Assembly: GCA_026413225.1 (NCBI GenBank)
Contig: CM048591.1
Coordinates: 38,037,803 to 38,101,802, forward strand
Length of the DNA: 64,000 bases
Direction of reading: 5' to 3'
DNA from: Otis tarda
Lineage: Eukaryota > Chordata > Aves > Otidiformes > Otididae
Of the stretch, positions 12,737 to 25,070 are shown in pieces. A model generated the notes under the pieces. The model did not search any database, had not been told where the DNA came from, and was given only the letters and a program-made list of their open reading frames with translations. Every line of letters starts with the position of its first letter. Positions within the stretch are counted from its first letter, which is position 1. Both the position numbers and the translations under genes were made by a program.

Positions 12737-13017
12737 GAAAGATCTACTGCTTTTCATAAGTCTAAGAAGAAATCAAAAGAGGATATAAACTTTGCAGAGA
12801 ACTATGAGTCATCTGGCTTTATCTACCCCTATAACGACCTCCTGGTTTGGGCAGTACTAATGAAAAGGCAGAAGATGGCAATGTTCTTCTGGCAGCATGG
12901 AGAGGAAGCCATGGTCAAAGCTGTTGTGGCTTGTAAACTCTACAGGGCAATGGCGCGTGAAGCTAAACAGAGCAACATGGTGGATGACACTTCAGAAGAA
13001 CTCAAGAAGTACTCAAA
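12737..13017 (+). CDS. TRPM6: TRPM6 exon 16 (MHR)
   Basis: Phase 0 in, 2 out; window residues 198-290. The acceptor is TTTTATAG, downstream of long T runs; the donor is GTATGA at 13018. It starts with a Lys-rich linker ([10 protein letters not shown]), followed by [20 protein letters not shown] and [20 protein letters not shown], hallmark MHR helices. The next intron (13018-14042) shows nothing notable. Confidence 0.97.
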
Positions 13018-14042
13018 GTATGAGTTCTCCCTTCGCTTTTGTTAATAAAGTTCTGCAGTCCTTAGAATGGTTAGATATTTCCCTAATCCACTAAGAGCTG
13101 TTACGGTTAGCAATGCCATGGACTACAGAGTATAAAAGAAATACTTTAAGCTGCCTACTTTTCATATTATATAATGGAGCTATGTATGGGGTGCAGTCTG
13201 GTCGAGAGTTAAAGGAAAGCTATTAGCATGTTATCTACCTGCATATTTGAAAATTAAAATAGAGGAGAGTAATGTGTGGCTCACTGTCTGCTAAACGATC
13301 ATGTGGAAGATTGAAATTTCCCTTACAGCTTCCCTTCCAGTTCAACCTCTTAAAAAGTTGAAGGCGCATATGTGTGGGACTTTTCAAATCTGTAACGTGT
13401 GGTAATGAACAAACTAAAATCAGTACTTAAATCCTGCTCTGTGTAAGACCTAAAGAAAAATGTATGCTGAAATAACTGAATAAAAAGTGAAATAGACCAA
13501 GAATTTTCTTCAGGTTTGTAGTTTCATGTTAGTGTTTTCTGGTAGTTTTTCTTGTTAATGACATATTGTATGCTTTGTAGACATCATGCCTCAGATTCAG
13601 AGTATAATAAAATGTCCTGTCTTGTTTTGCATGCATCTCCAAAGCTTAATTTAAAGGAAAGTGTATCTTTCTTAAGGAGTCTTCCCTACAGAGAGGATTA
13701 AGAGCCAGTGTAAAAGAACAGACTTTTGCAGCTGTCTGCAACGCTTACCCACCGTGGTGAGTCTGTTGTTGACAGAAATACACAGACCTTTGTAGGGTCC
13801 ATTTTGATTGCTCAGTGAGATTAAAAACAAAACACATAAAAAAAAGAAAACAAGATGACCCTAAACCTTGTGATTAGGACTAAAATTAGGACTCCAAATT
13901 ATTTTGCACTAGATATAATGATAAAGCAACTGCAAAAAAAAAAAAAGATATACTTACAGAGATTGTTAGCTGAATTTTAGTTAATGGAGTTTTCAAACCA
14001 ACCTCCCTTGTTACATTAACTGTTAATTCCTTTGTGCTCTAG

Positions 14043-14271
14043 GGAATTTGGGCAGCTTGCCTTAGATGTGCTGGAGAAGGCATTCAAACAAAATGAGCAG
14101 ATGGCCATGAAGTTGCTGACCTATGAACTGAAAAACTGGAGCAACTCAACTTGCTTAAAACTAGCAGTGTCTGTGGGGCTGCGGCCCTTTGTATCCCATA
14201 CTTGCACGCAGATGCTGCTGACTGATATGTGGATGGGACGCCTGAAGATGCGGAAGAACTCCTGGTTTAAG
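14043..14271 (+). CDS. TRPM6: TRPM6 exon 17 (MHR)
   Basis: Phase 2 in, 0 out; window residues 291-367. Acceptor TGTGCTCTAG, donor GTAGTG. It codes [38 protein letters not shown] and [20 protein letters not shown], the most conserved part of the TRPM pre-membrane region. The next intron is 588 bp with nothing notable. Confidence 0.98.
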
Positions 14272-14859
14272 GTAGTGTCACTTTAGCTTTTTTTTGGGTG
14301 TTTAGATGCTGTTTAGATGCTTTATACATGTCTTTGTGATTATGAATGTGTCTAATGCAGCTTCAGACAGATGTACTTAAGCATGGATTGGAATGTGCAC
14401 ATCTGGGAGAGGAAAGGTGGGAGGGAAGACAACACTTGCTTCTGTTTTATGTCTTTGCAAAAGCAACTGAAGGATGACGCTAGGAGAATGCATTTTGTGA
14501 GGTTTTTTTGCTGTTCCCATTCTCTCAGCACCCTTCAGTCTCTCTCCACCTGCTCTTGCTGCTCCGCATTGCTGGTTCTCCGACAGAGCTGATGATGTGA
14601 GAAATGCCCTCCAGACATAGGGAGCAGTATCTAAAGTATCCACAGATACCATGACACTCTTCAAAGCCACTAAACAGTCAAGAGCAGCAACTTTGGAGGC
14701 TATAGGAGTATGATACAGAGATTCCCTGCACCAGTGGCTCCCTCCCAGGCCAGTGGAATTGCACTGGGCTTGTGCTGGCACCATGCATGGCTGACTGTGA
14801 CTTCAGGGCTATGCTGTCACTGCTGAGTTTATTTCCTTAATTTTGTGTCTCTCTTTTAG

Positions 14860-15015
14860 GTCATTATGAGTATTCTTCTGCCTCCCACCATCTTGATGCT
14901 GGAGTTCAAAAGCAAGGCAGAAATGTCTCATGTGCCTCAGTCACAAGACTTCCACCAGTTCACATGGTATCATGGGGATCAGTACCCAACCAGCTCTAGA
15001 GATGCCTTGTCTTTG
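14860..15015 (+). CDS. TRPM6: TRPM6 exon 18 (pre-S1)
   Basis: 52 codons, phase 0-0, window residues 368-419. Acceptor CTCTTTTAG, donor GTTAGT. It codes [20 protein letters not shown], a hydrophobic pre-S1 segment, then [11 protein letters not shown] and a variable tail. The next intron (15016-18411, 3.4 kb) holds two MIR relics, one CR1 and simple repeats, listed separately. Confidence 0.97.
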
Positions 15016-15109
15016 GTTAGTCTGTAATAATCAGTCATTTTCGTGTCAAGGTCTATCTGTATACCACAGTATAATCCTGAGAAGTGAAGAGAAGGTGGTC
15101 AGGTGGAAG

Positions 15110-15335
15110 TGTTGGGGCCCAGTTGTAAAGAAGTAGGGGTTTGATCCTTGGTTTTGATACAGACTGAAGTGACCTTCAGTCAAGTCACTTCATCTGTCCT
15201 GGGTATCACTTCTGTACTGGTCATAATGAGAAAATTCTTCTGAACCTCACAGAAGTGTAATGAGATTATAATTATCTGTCAGTTACAGAGGTATTTCAGA
15301 GCACAAAGTCTATTCAAGCTGCAGATAAATACCTT
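15110..15335 (+). repeat. MIR SINE relic
   Basis: It resembles the MIR core and 3' part: the CTTCAGTCAAGTCACTTCATCTGTCCTGGG stretch near 15174-15203, then CATAATGAGAAAATTCTTC..., AGTGTAATGAGATTATAATTA and AGAGCACAAAG, in the order of the MIR consensus. It is heavily diverged, as expected for a pre-amniote SINE. Ends are approximate. Confidence 0.65.
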
Positions 15336-16225
15336 AGTAATCTTGTATACCAGATAATCTAAGAATGGTTTCATATCATAGACAAAATCACATGTGTGAA
15401 ACTCAATTCTGGTTGCCCAGTCGAGCTGTCTAAAGCAGGGAAACAGCAGAACTGAGGCAGTCTACGTCCCATCCTCTCCAACTCACTTCTTCCTCCCACT
15501 GTCCCTGGCCAGCGGCCTCTGCCCCACATCTCAGCTGCAGCCTCTACCTCAGTCCATGGCCATCCTTTGCTTAGTGTCTCCTTGAGATTTTGTTTCCTGA
15601 ATTACATCATAACCCTTCCAGAGACCTAGCTCCTGCCCTCCTTCTTGAAAAACAGGGTATCTCTACTTCTGCATCGCTTGAGCCTAGCAGAGATGCCATT
15701 TAAAGCACAAGAGAAACACTGTACTTTTGGTTTAGTCACCTGAACTGAGTCCTGAAACACTCTGAATGGACCTGTAGTTGCACAAAAGTCCTTATTCAGC
15801 CTATCTGTGGAGAGCCTCCAGTACAGGTGAAGTCTTTGCCTTTTAATTTCTGAATTCCCCCAGACTTCTGCTAAGCAGAATTGCCTGTCCTTTCTTTTTC
15901 TCATTCTCCACAAAGATTCCTTGGACTGAAAAGTTCCAAAAGTTTTCAGACTGAGGTAGACAGGAGACATGGCGAATTTCTATGCAACAGGATAAAGGTT
16001 GGTGAGGTGTTAACCAATGACAACAGAATTGTCAAGTGAGAGCTGTCAGGCAATCTTTTTTTTTACTCTGTTCTGCTTATCATACAGCAGATAAGCATTG
16101 TAGATTGTGTGGGACCTTCTCAGGTAACTTTCAATTTGTGTAAAATAAAAGAGAGTGGATTGTTGTTGAGGGCTTTTGCAGCAGCATGGTAGGCCTGTCA
16201 ATACCATGCTTGTGTTTTCTCTCTC

Positions 16226-16825
16226 TGATGCAGAAAATCATAGAATCATAGAATGGTTTGGGTTGGAAGGGACCTTTAAAGGTTATCTAGTCCAATCCCC
16301 CTGCAAGGAGCAGGGAGATCTTCAACTACATCAGGTTGGTCAGAGCTTCATCCAACCTGGCCTTGAATGTTTCCAGGGATGGGGCATCTACCACCTCTCT
16401 GGGCAACCTGCTCCACTCACTCCATCACAATCATTGTAAATAATTTCTTCTGTATATCCAGTCTGAATCTACCTCCATTTAGTTTAAAACCATTACCCCT
16501 TGTCCTATCACAACAGGCTCTGCTGAAGATTTTCTCCATGTCTTTGCTGTAAGCCCCCTTTAGGTACTGGTAGGCTGCAATAAGGTCTCTGCAGAGCCTC
16601 CCTTCTCCAGGCTGAACTGCCTTAACTCTCTCAGCCTGTCCTCACAGGAGAGGTGCTCCAGCCCTCTGATCATCTTTGTGGCCCTGTTCTGGACCTGCTC
16701 AAGCAGGTCCACATCGTTCTTATGTTGAGGGCTCCAGAGCTGGACGCAGTACTGCAGGTAGGGTCTCACAAGAGTGGAATGGAGGGGCAAAATCACCTCC
16801 CTCGACCTGCTTGCCATGCTTTGAA
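16226..16825 (-). mobile_element. CR1 LINE 3' fragment
   Basis: It starts with the reversed CR1 tail (AATCATAGAATCATAGAATG) followed by GGTTTGGGTTGGAAGGGACC, the canonical CR1 3' end. The minus-strand reading from 16817 contains [20 protein letters not shown], the end of CR1 ORF2. It is 5' truncated at about 16825, which is normal for CR1. Intron 18. Confidence 0.95.
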
Positions 16826-17743
16826 AAGACTCGAAGCTGTTATCTCCTGCAGTGTCTGTCTAATATAGTCAGTTTAAAAGTGCTTTTTGTGGAGCTAGGT
16901 AACAGATACGATACAGAGGACAGGCCAATTGTAGTTATTTGCAGCAGGACCACCCCTGCAGTCTGGTAGAAGGCAACGCAGCAATATGCATAAGCACTTT
17001 TCTGACCTGCAGACAGGGCTGCCTCCTTACTGCGTTAGTAGTAAGCTTAAGTTCTTATTTTGTCTAATACAGAGGGATGTTTAAAACAAAAGGTCAAGTT
17101 ACCACTTTTTCTTAAATACTCAGATATGAAATATTATAGAAAAATTTACAGAAAATTTCAGCAGTGTACTTGTACCATATAAAGCATCTTTCTCACACAG
17201 GCATAAATTCCAGTGACCTGCTGCAGCTGGAAACTGCAGTCTTTCATGGGACAAATTCTCTCCTTCACCTTGGAGGATCTGACGTTAACAAATTGGGATG
17301 ATTCTGTTCATCAAATTCTCTGGTGTAGCACTTTTCTGAGTCTAATGTGATGGAAAAAAAAAAAAATCAGTTTTCCCCTGATAACCCAAGGAAATATTGT
17401 GTAGTAGGGATAAATATATCACACAAAAAGTGCTATACTGCAGATGTCGTGTAGTAGTAAGTTTTATCATTGATATTAGCCAAGGCAATTGGCCAGCATT
17501 GAAACAAAACTGAACAAGGTAGTTTGATTCCCTCAGCCTTGTCCAACTGTTAGCTATTTATAGTTCCTCCAGGCCTCTCTCTTACATCTCTGAAAACCTC
17601 TTTCAGCACCTTCTAGTTTTGTCAGTTGCCCACTGCTGTGTGTCTGCAGCTTTTCTTAGGCTTCAGCGGCAATCAGGTATTTGTACTTTCAGAGGGGTAC
17701 TCAGACAAGTGTCAAATTTTGGATATAGAATCAAATGTGTTAG

Positions 17744-17783
17744 CTTTTTTTTGTGGTTTTTGTTTTGTTTTGTTTTGGTTTGA
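17744..17783. repeat. T-rich simple repeat (TTTTG)n
   Basis: Imperfect TTTTG units in intron 18. A second, A-rich CAAAA-type tract lies at about 18735-18772 in intron 19. Confidence 0.8.
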
Positions 17784-18039
17784 TTTCACTGAAGATAAAG
17801 AAAGAAGTGGTTTTTTTTGCAGGCAGATCTTTGTAAGAGAGTACTTATGTCATCCTCATTTTCTAATCAGGTGTACAGTACATCAAAAATGGCAATTAGA
17901 TTCTGTATTTAGCATTTCACTGTCTTAACATTTTCTGTGTAACTGTATATATGAGCAGAAATGTGATGCTTATTTCCTTATTTCAGAATGTGCCACAGTT
18001 GTCAGTGGAGTTCTAGCTAACAGTTAGGTCGTACTGGGA

Positions 18040-18190
18040 GTTTCTATTTATCTGTATTTCACAGATGGAGAAAGGGAGGCACAGAGTGATTAAGTGACTT
18101 TGCTTAAAGACTTAAAGAAATGTGTGGTAGAAACAGGAGTAGATTCAGGTCTGCTCGTGTCCAGTTCACTGCCTAAGGTCATAAGAGCAA
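18040..18190 (-). repeat. MIR SINE relic, reversed
   Basis: ATTTCACAGATGGAGAAAGG, GAGGCACAGAGTGATTAAGT, GACTTTGCTTAAAG and the later GATTCAGGTCTGCTCG follow the order of the MIR SINE core read in reverse. It lies in intron 18, about 3 kb from a MIR in the opposite orientation. Confidence 0.75.
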
Positions 18191-18411
18191 ATGCTAAGTG
18201 AGTATTTCCAGTAGAAAAATGTGCATGTTAATAATTGCAAATGAGATTGTTGTAACCAGACAAAATCAAGCTACAGTAATGGTTTGACAGAACAAAAAGC
18301 CATTACAGAACAAAGCTTAAACATCTGTGCCTGTCTTCTCTCAAACATGACACATCCTTTGCAATCATAGACCATGGTTTCTTACTTTTAAAATACTCTT
18401 TCCTTTCAAAG

Positions 18412-18546
18412 AAGGATTGTGATGTGGAGAAGGTTGCTCAGAAGTCTGATGAAAGCCAAGTAGACGGTGGACAAGGAAACCTTCCGAGCACTAGAAAAAT
18501 CTATGAGTTCTACAATGCACCAATTGTCAAGTTCTGGTTTCACACG
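18412..18546 (+). CDS. TRPM6: TRPM6 exon 19 (pre-S1 and start of S1)
   Basis: 45 codons, phase 0-0, window residues 420-464. The acceptor is CCTTTCAAAG. The donor is the unusual GTTGGT at 18547, a weak match to the consensus, but the phase and the protein join (KFWFHT to MAYMAFL) fit only there. It codes a variable acidic linker, then IYEFYNAPIVKFWFHT, the beginning of S1. The next intron (18547-19603) holds only A-rich sequence. Confidence 0.95.
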
Positions 18547-19603
18547 GTTGGTCATCACTCTAGAACTTGGTTTGCTAAAACCCTCCTTTGATCCTTCAAA
18601 TACCACTTGGTGCTGCTTTTACTTTGCCTAGCGTGGATTTTCAGCCACTTAGTGGTGGGGGTGTATGGGAAGACATTTGAATATTTCTCTCACAATTAAG
18701 TGAAAAGTGTTGCTGTTACAATCATGCAGCTATATTAAAAACAAAAAAACAACACAAAAACAAACAAAAAACCAATTATAAGAAACTAAAGAAAAACCCA
18801 AGCACAGCCTTTTTGCGGTGGTTAATTGCCCATGTAGAGATAGTTTTGAAGATGGCCTGAAATACCTCCCAGATATTCATATCCCTTTCTTTAGAAACTG
18901 TTTCTGAAGGAGTTAATATTAATCTGTAGGAGATCATTTGGTATAGAGAAATATACATTTATTAAATAAATTTTAGTACCTTGTCTTCTGTCAGAATAGC
19001 TTAGAATGTTTAAGATCAAGCTCCCTGTTAGGTCAAACCACCATATACATAAACTGTTACTCCTTTAACAGGTGTGGTTAACATCTTTTTAGGTTGTTAA
19101 TCTATTATCTCATATACATTTATAATGTATTCTGGTACCTTTAAAAATATGTGCTTTCCACCTGATTGTTCTTCATGTGTTTTGGAAGGCAGTGATTAAG
19201 CAGCAGTGATTCACGTAGCTTTGAGAATGGTTACTTGCTTCTACAGGAGGTGAGGATAAAAGCACAGCACTGCCTTTACATTCAGGTAACAGTGTGCAGA
19301 TGAAATAATCTGCCTCATATATGAGTTCTGGGCCTGGGTGAACATACACTGCAGTAGTTCGTCGTCTGCTTCCATTTTTCAGCACTAAAGCACTAATTCC
19401 CAAATTATATTTATAGATATTCCTGTAAAAAATACTTTGGAGAACTGGAGGAAAGGTTTTGGGCTAAAAAATCTGACAGTGCCCCAGTAGTTTGAATACA
19501 TATAGTCAAGATAATAATCTGTTTATATACTTCTGGATTTTTTTTTTGAGATTTTTTTTTTGAGATTTTTTTGTGTATGGATCATATACCCTGTGTTTTG
19601 TAG

Positions 19604-19732
19604 ATGGCGTACATGGCATTTCTCATGCTCTTCACTTACACTGTGTTGGTGAAGATGGAACCAAGACCAAGTGTGCAAGAGTGGCTTGTTATCATTTATA
19701 TTTTCAGCACTGCTATTGAAAAAGTCAGGGAG
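19604..19732 (+). CDS. TRPM6: TRPM6 exon 20 (S1-S2)
   Basis: 43 codons, phase 0-0, window residues 465-507. Acceptor TTTTGTAG, donor GTAAGC. It codes the rest of S1 ([16 protein letters not shown]) and S2 ([18 protein letters not shown]). The next intron (19733-21811, 2.1 kb) shows nothing notable. Confidence 0.98.
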
Positions 19733-21811
19733 GTAAGCTTTTCCATTCACACTTCTCATCTATAGAAGATATATTGTAAGCCAGAGAATACTGTAAATTG
19801 AAGAATGCCAAATCCTACGTTATTTTTGTAGAGAATTTAGCAGAGGAAGGAATCATACAAGGCATTTGTTTCTGAGTAGTCTTTTGTTTGAAGACCAGTA
19901 CTTGAGCTTTGAAACTGCATCTTAAAGTTTTTCCTTAAATCTCTGTTTTTCTGGGTAAAGCTAGTAGTAATTGCAGGTTACTTGAGAGTAATTGTGCTGA
20001 ATTGAGATTTGGAACCCCGATGTAGGCACCTGTTTCTTAATTTTTTGAGTGGACCATTAGATTTCTTATGACAAATATAGAATTTGTCTTTATATATTTA
20101 CCTTGGATGTGGACATTGTTATCAATTAGTAGATGTTATGTGTAGAATAATCTATGTCTCTCTATCAAGTCTGACCCTCTATAAACAATACTGGGAAAAA
20201 AAACACCATCAACTTTTAATGCTGGATTCATTGAGCATGGTAAAATGATGTTCCAATCAAAATTAATTGCAATTATTTGCAGTTGTTGAGATCTGAGCTT
20301 CTGAACATGACTTGCCCTCCAAACTTGAGGTTGAGAGCAAATGTAGCTATGGATTTCCCAGGTTATCGTATGTGACTGGACATATCTTCACTTTAGAATC
20401 TGCACATAGTGAACAGCAGTAGTGTGAATTGTCGTTTATTTGACATTTGAAATGCTGTACTTTTAGAGGAATGAAACTGCAAAAAAGCAGTGACTGTTCT
20501 GAGTCAAGGATGCTGTTACAACAGGTCACTGAGAAGACTGTGACATCAGTACGAGAGAGGTGAAGGATTTCAAGGGGCAGCAGAAATGTTGGGAATATAT
20601 TGAAACTTGGATTAACATAGAAGTTATGTGGCTGCATGAGATAAAATTGAAAAAGAAAAAAAACTACACAAGGATTGTCTAATTGAGAAAAAAAAATGTG
20701 AAATAGCAAGCACTTTGGAAATCACTGTTGTTGCTGTTGCGTCATATTGATGGTGGGACAGTAGAAACATCAGCTCTTCTTTCTAGCATTAACATTAATT
20801 GGAGACTTTGAAATGCATGTCTTCTACTTGATTTTGTTTGTCCATGTGCTAGTTCTGGTCTGCTGGAAAAGACTTTGTAGGACACTGTGTCTTACAAGTG
20901 CAGCTAATTAACTGCTGAGGGCCTTGTTATACATAACGGCAAACCTCTATTTCTCTAGATTGTATCAACTAATGGTTAAAGCCTTAGGCTCTGATCCTGC
21001 AGCTAGTTCCTCATGTGAGTTAGTCCAGCTGAATTGAGTAGGATCACTTGTTTACATTAATGTGTTCGTATGCCTAAATTCTTACAGGATGAGGGAGTAA
21101 CATTTCAAAGTCTCTCCTTTGCTTGGTGCTTATCAGTGTGATCTTACACAGCTTGGCGTAATTGGCCTCACTTGCACAATATGCAAAGGTTTTATTTATG
21201 GCCTCCCAAACATTCCAGTTCACACATTTGCTCAGTGAAGCTTAAAATCCCTTTGGGGCACCTCACAGTTCAAGGAGTGAACATTTCATTCTTTACCTTA
21301 CTCCTTTTTTTAGCATGTCCTTGGTGGAATACAAGGATCTTTCTTTATTTTTTTCAATCTGAAATAAAAGGCATTAGTTATTTTTCCACCAGCAAGATTA
21401 GATTGGTACTTTCCATGACTTAGAGGCTTTTGAAAGGGCTGTTGCAGGTCATGACTGTTCCTCTAGAAAATGCTTGTTAATTTACAATGATACATATGCA
21501 TAACAGTTCTGTACTGGATGCTCTTTTCTGCTGAGGAATGTGCTCTTCAGTGAATGTGTTCAGGCTCAGAATTCGTTTTTCCTTAAGAAGAGCCATCCTG
21601 TTTGGTGTGGCGTATTTGAGCAAAACGACACTGTAAAGTATAAACCTCAATTAATGGTGAATGGCAATATGCAGTACATAGGCCTAAAAAAAAAAAAAGA
21701 TACATTCACAAATATCATGAAACAGTTCACACAGAAAAGGTTAAAGAATGTGTCTGGAATTTTAATGGAGTTTTGTTGTTGTTTTGGTTTTTTTTTCCAT
21801 ATTCTACTCAG

Positions 21812-22063
21812 GTATTTATCTCAGAACCGGGAAAATTCCGCCAAAAAGTGAAAGTATGGATTTATGAATACTGGAATTTTACTGATTCAATAGCTATCAT
21901 CCTGTTTATAATTGGTTTTGGCTTGCGCTGGTCTGACCCCCCTGTTCAAACTGCAGGGAGGCTACTTTACTGCTTGGATATAATATTTTGGTATACTCGG
22001 CTCCTTGATCTTTTTGCTGTGAATCAGCATGCTGGGCCATACCTGACAATGATTGGGAAAATG
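21812..22063 (+). CDS. TRPM6: TRPM6 exon 21 (S3-S4)
   Basis: 84 codons, phase 0-0, window residues 508-591. Acceptor TCTACTCAG, donor GTAAGC. It codes [20 protein letters not shown]3 ([14 protein letters not shown]), S4 ([20 protein letters not shown]) and the S4-S5 linker ([15 protein letters not shown]). The next intron (22064-23023) contains an old two-copy tandem duplication, listed separately. Confidence 0.98.
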
Positions 22064-22383
22064 GTAAGCATTATGCTTTGGAGAAATATTTTTGTAGCTA
22101 AGGTGTGTACTGAGAAATGTGGAAGGGTCAGAAGTGACAGAAAAGAATGATGGTCAAATGGGAGGTCACCTAATAATTCACAGTGAATGTATTACCTGAA
22201 AATATCATGTCTTTTTCTGTTTGGGAGTTCACCATAATCAGATTTCAGTTCTCTCTAATTTATTCATTATTTGAATTTATTCACAAAAGCCATTTTTGCT
22301 TCATTCCTTAGAGAAGGGTTGCATTTGAGTTGAGTTTCTGATCCAGCTTGATAATAGGAGAAAGGAAAATCACTGTCTCTTGC

Positions 22384-22715
22384 AGACGGGCTCAGTACTA
22401 TAGATAATTCCCCTAGCTCTTGGAAACTGTCTCATTATTATTTTACATTTTGATTCAAATAATTATATCCCATTTTAGCAGGCAAAATTTCTCTGAGATC
22501 AAAGTTAATTTTTTTCTCTTTTGGTATAAGAACTGCTACTGAACCTCTGCCTAGTCTTGAGGGACATCTGCAGATTCCCACTGTAATTTCCCTCAGTTAT
22601 TGGGAACTATCTTATTAATACTTTTATATTCTGTCTTGCATGGTAATTCCAATTCAGTGTTAGAAGGCAAAGTCATTTTCACTGCTATTTCTTGCTCTCA
22701 GTTTGGAAGAAATAC
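22384..22715. repeat. Old tandem duplication, two copies of about 165 bp
   Basis: Two adjacent segments share the same order of short matches. First copy: TTCCC near 22409, CTTGGAAACTGTCTCATTA, TTTTACATT, AGCAGGCAAAATTT, AACTGCTACTGA. Second copy: TTCCC near 22587, ATTGGGAACTATCTTATTA, TTTTATATT, AGAAGGCAAAGTCA, AATACCACTGA. Divergence is high, so this may also be two old copies of an unrecognised repeat. In intron 21. Confidence 0.55.
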
Positions 22716-23023
22716 CACTGAGGAAAAGTGACGTCATAAGGTCTCTACATTTTTCAAATCTGGCTTAAGATCTTAAGAGGGATTAGAGAAGCAAGTAGGA
22801 CTTGTGGCCTTTTTGGTCTAGGATGACTTTAACCTCTATAAAATACTTGGGTGGTCCAGATCATAGAAACAAAATATTTTTATTTCCTCCAGCCTATTAG
22901 ATTACTAGCCGTGTTTTTATATTCTGATTTGTAAAAGCAGTGATTGATATTCTTCCCTAAAATGTACATCTCCTTTACATACAATTAACACAGCTAATTC
23001 TTTCATGAAAACCTGTCTTCCAG

Positions 23024-23198
23024 ACAGCAAACATGTTCTATATTGTGGTCATGATGGCCATAGTCCTGTTGAGTTTTGGAGTGTCACGAAAAGCAATCCT
23101 TTCACCAGAGGAGCCTCCATCTTGGACTTTGGCACGAGATATTGTATTTCAACCCTACTGGATGATGTTTGGTGAGGTCTATGCTGGAGAAATAGATG
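23024..23198 (+). CDS. TRPM6: TRPM6 exon 22 (S5 and pore)
   Basis: Phase 0 in, 1 out; window residues 592-649. Acceptor TCTTCCAG, donor GTAGGT. It codes S5 ([19 protein letters not shown]), then [20 protein letters not shown] and VYAGEID. The GEVYAGE segment is the selectivity filter; in the family the glutamates here set divalent permeation, and both are intact. The next intron (23199-24755) is unremarkable. Confidence 0.98.
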
Positions 23199-24755
23199 GT
23201 AGGTAGTTTTCACAGTACAGCTCAACTGTTTATATGTAATATGTGCAGAAACACGTCCACTTTGGGCTACTAGAGTTTTGACCACATATTGAGTCTATTC
23301 TTTCTCAAACAGTTTTGATTCCAGTATATATATGTCCGTAATGAGTCATACAGTGAATAAAGGTGAGAATATTAGTTTATTTGTAAAAAATAAAGATTAA
23401 GCTTTAAAACCTTCATATTTAGCTTTTCAGATGAAATATACCGCAAAGCTCAGAGCAAAATACATAGGAACTACTAAGTTAGTTCATGGTCAGGGGATCT
23501 GGCATGAAATGAATTTCCAATTAGATGAATCTGAAACTGCTGATCTCTTGGAGAAAAGACGACTTAAAGGAAGGAAGAATAAAGAGAAAACAAAAAAGGA
23601 AAAATAAGAAAGAAAAAAATATTTTTCACCCTAGTAAGGGTTACTTGTCGTCATTCTTAAAACAGTTGTACGTAGGAAAAATAGAACCAATCAATGTAAA
23701 TAGGGAAAATGTTATATGTATACTGGCTTTGACCTTGTCTTAGTAAGAAGGAAGAACCAGGCACTCCAGGAACTATTTCAGCATTACAGGTGGAAGGCAC
23801 TCTCATGCTGCTAAGTGATGGGTACAAGTAAAACAGTTCCTAAAATAGAAAAGTAGGTGTGCAAAAGGTATGATATTTAAGGTACATAGTTCAGCATAGA
23901 CCTGATTCATTAAAATAATTTAAGATGTTACACCCTTTATTATAGCTGAAACAGTCACATGATGGCTATGTATTTTGGTTATATAAGTCAAAATTCTTTT
24001 AATGAAGCACACTGTTAAGTTTCACAGTTTAATCCATTTCATCACTTATTAATGCTAATTAATGATTCCTTTAATGACTTTTTATGCTGCAGAATATGTC
24101 CTGAATTTAGGGCTGCTGCCTTATAAATATGTTTAAAAAGGTCTTCAAAGGTGTAAAATTTTATTGAAAATTATAAAGACTGAAAAGTATTTATTCTGAT
24201 GATTTAAAAACATTAAAAGGGATCCCTTAATTTCTGTGACTTGTTCCTTTATCTCACAAATATTCATAGCCATATATCCTTTGCACATGAGTTAGTATGA
24301 TCTTACTGAAGCTCTAAACGAATAACACTCCCATACTGATAAAGCAGCCTTTGCTCTGTATCCTTCCCACAGTGGAGCCGGTGAAAGCTTTGCTTTAAGG
24401 ATCAAAGATTTGGATTTCAGTTTACTTGGGTGTGTGCCATCTCCCAAATACATTTCAGCTGTATAAGTTTTCCCCTTAACAAAACGTCAAGATGACTGGC
24501 ATAAGAACTGATATGTATGAAATGGTGTCTACAGCTTCTGAGTTGCAATTGAAACTATGGGACTAGTATCATGAAGAGGTCTCACATCTCCTTTACACAG
24601 AGGTAGACTTTTTAGTTGGAAATTTAGTAATGTATCTCTGTCAAAGTAGTGAAGACTATTCTGAGTCTTGCTGGGGCAAATGAGGAGGATGTGCCATTGC
24701 TGTGCTCTGCTCTGGTTTCCATGCTAACCATGCTCTGTATGTCCTTCACTTTCAG

Positions 24756-24870
24756 TCTGTGAAACCAAAGAAGACTGTCCTCCGGGCTCCTTCCTCACAC
24801 CGTTCCTCCAAGCTGTCTACCTCTTTGTGCAGTACATCATCATGGTCAACTTGCTTATTGCTTTCTTTAA
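24756..24870 (+). CDS. TRPM6: TRPM6 exon 23 (pore exit and S6)
   Basis: Phase 1 in, 2 out; window residues 650-687. Acceptor CACTTTCAG, donor GTAGGT. It codes [18 protein letters not shown], with a cysteine pair in the outer pore turret, and S6 ([18 protein letters not shown]). The next intron (24871-26703) holds a CR1 tail and a possible old repeat near 26420. Confidence 0.98.
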
Positions 24871-24985
24871 GTAGGTTCCATAGTATATTGCTGCAAATGC
24901 AACTACTAGATATTCTGCCAACACTTTCACAAAAGCCTTTCACCAAAAATACCCCAGCTCAGGCTCTGAGCAACCTGCTTTAGTC

Positions 24986-25070
24986 AAAGATGTCCCTGCT
25001 CCTTGCAGGGGTGTTGGACTAGATGACCTTTGAAGGCCTCTTCCAACCCTAACCATTCTATGATTCTGTG
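24986..25070 (+). mobile_element. CR1 LINE 3' tail
   Basis: A short 5'-truncated CR1 end: TTGGACTAGATGACCTTTGA, CCTCTTCCAACCCTAACC, then ATTCTATGATTCTGTG. Intron 23. Confidence 0.93.

Noticed and set aside
14377-14784. 135-codon frame on the - strand in intron 17
   Set aside because: No recognisable domain, no splice or promoter support, and it sits inside a well-defined TRPM6 intron.
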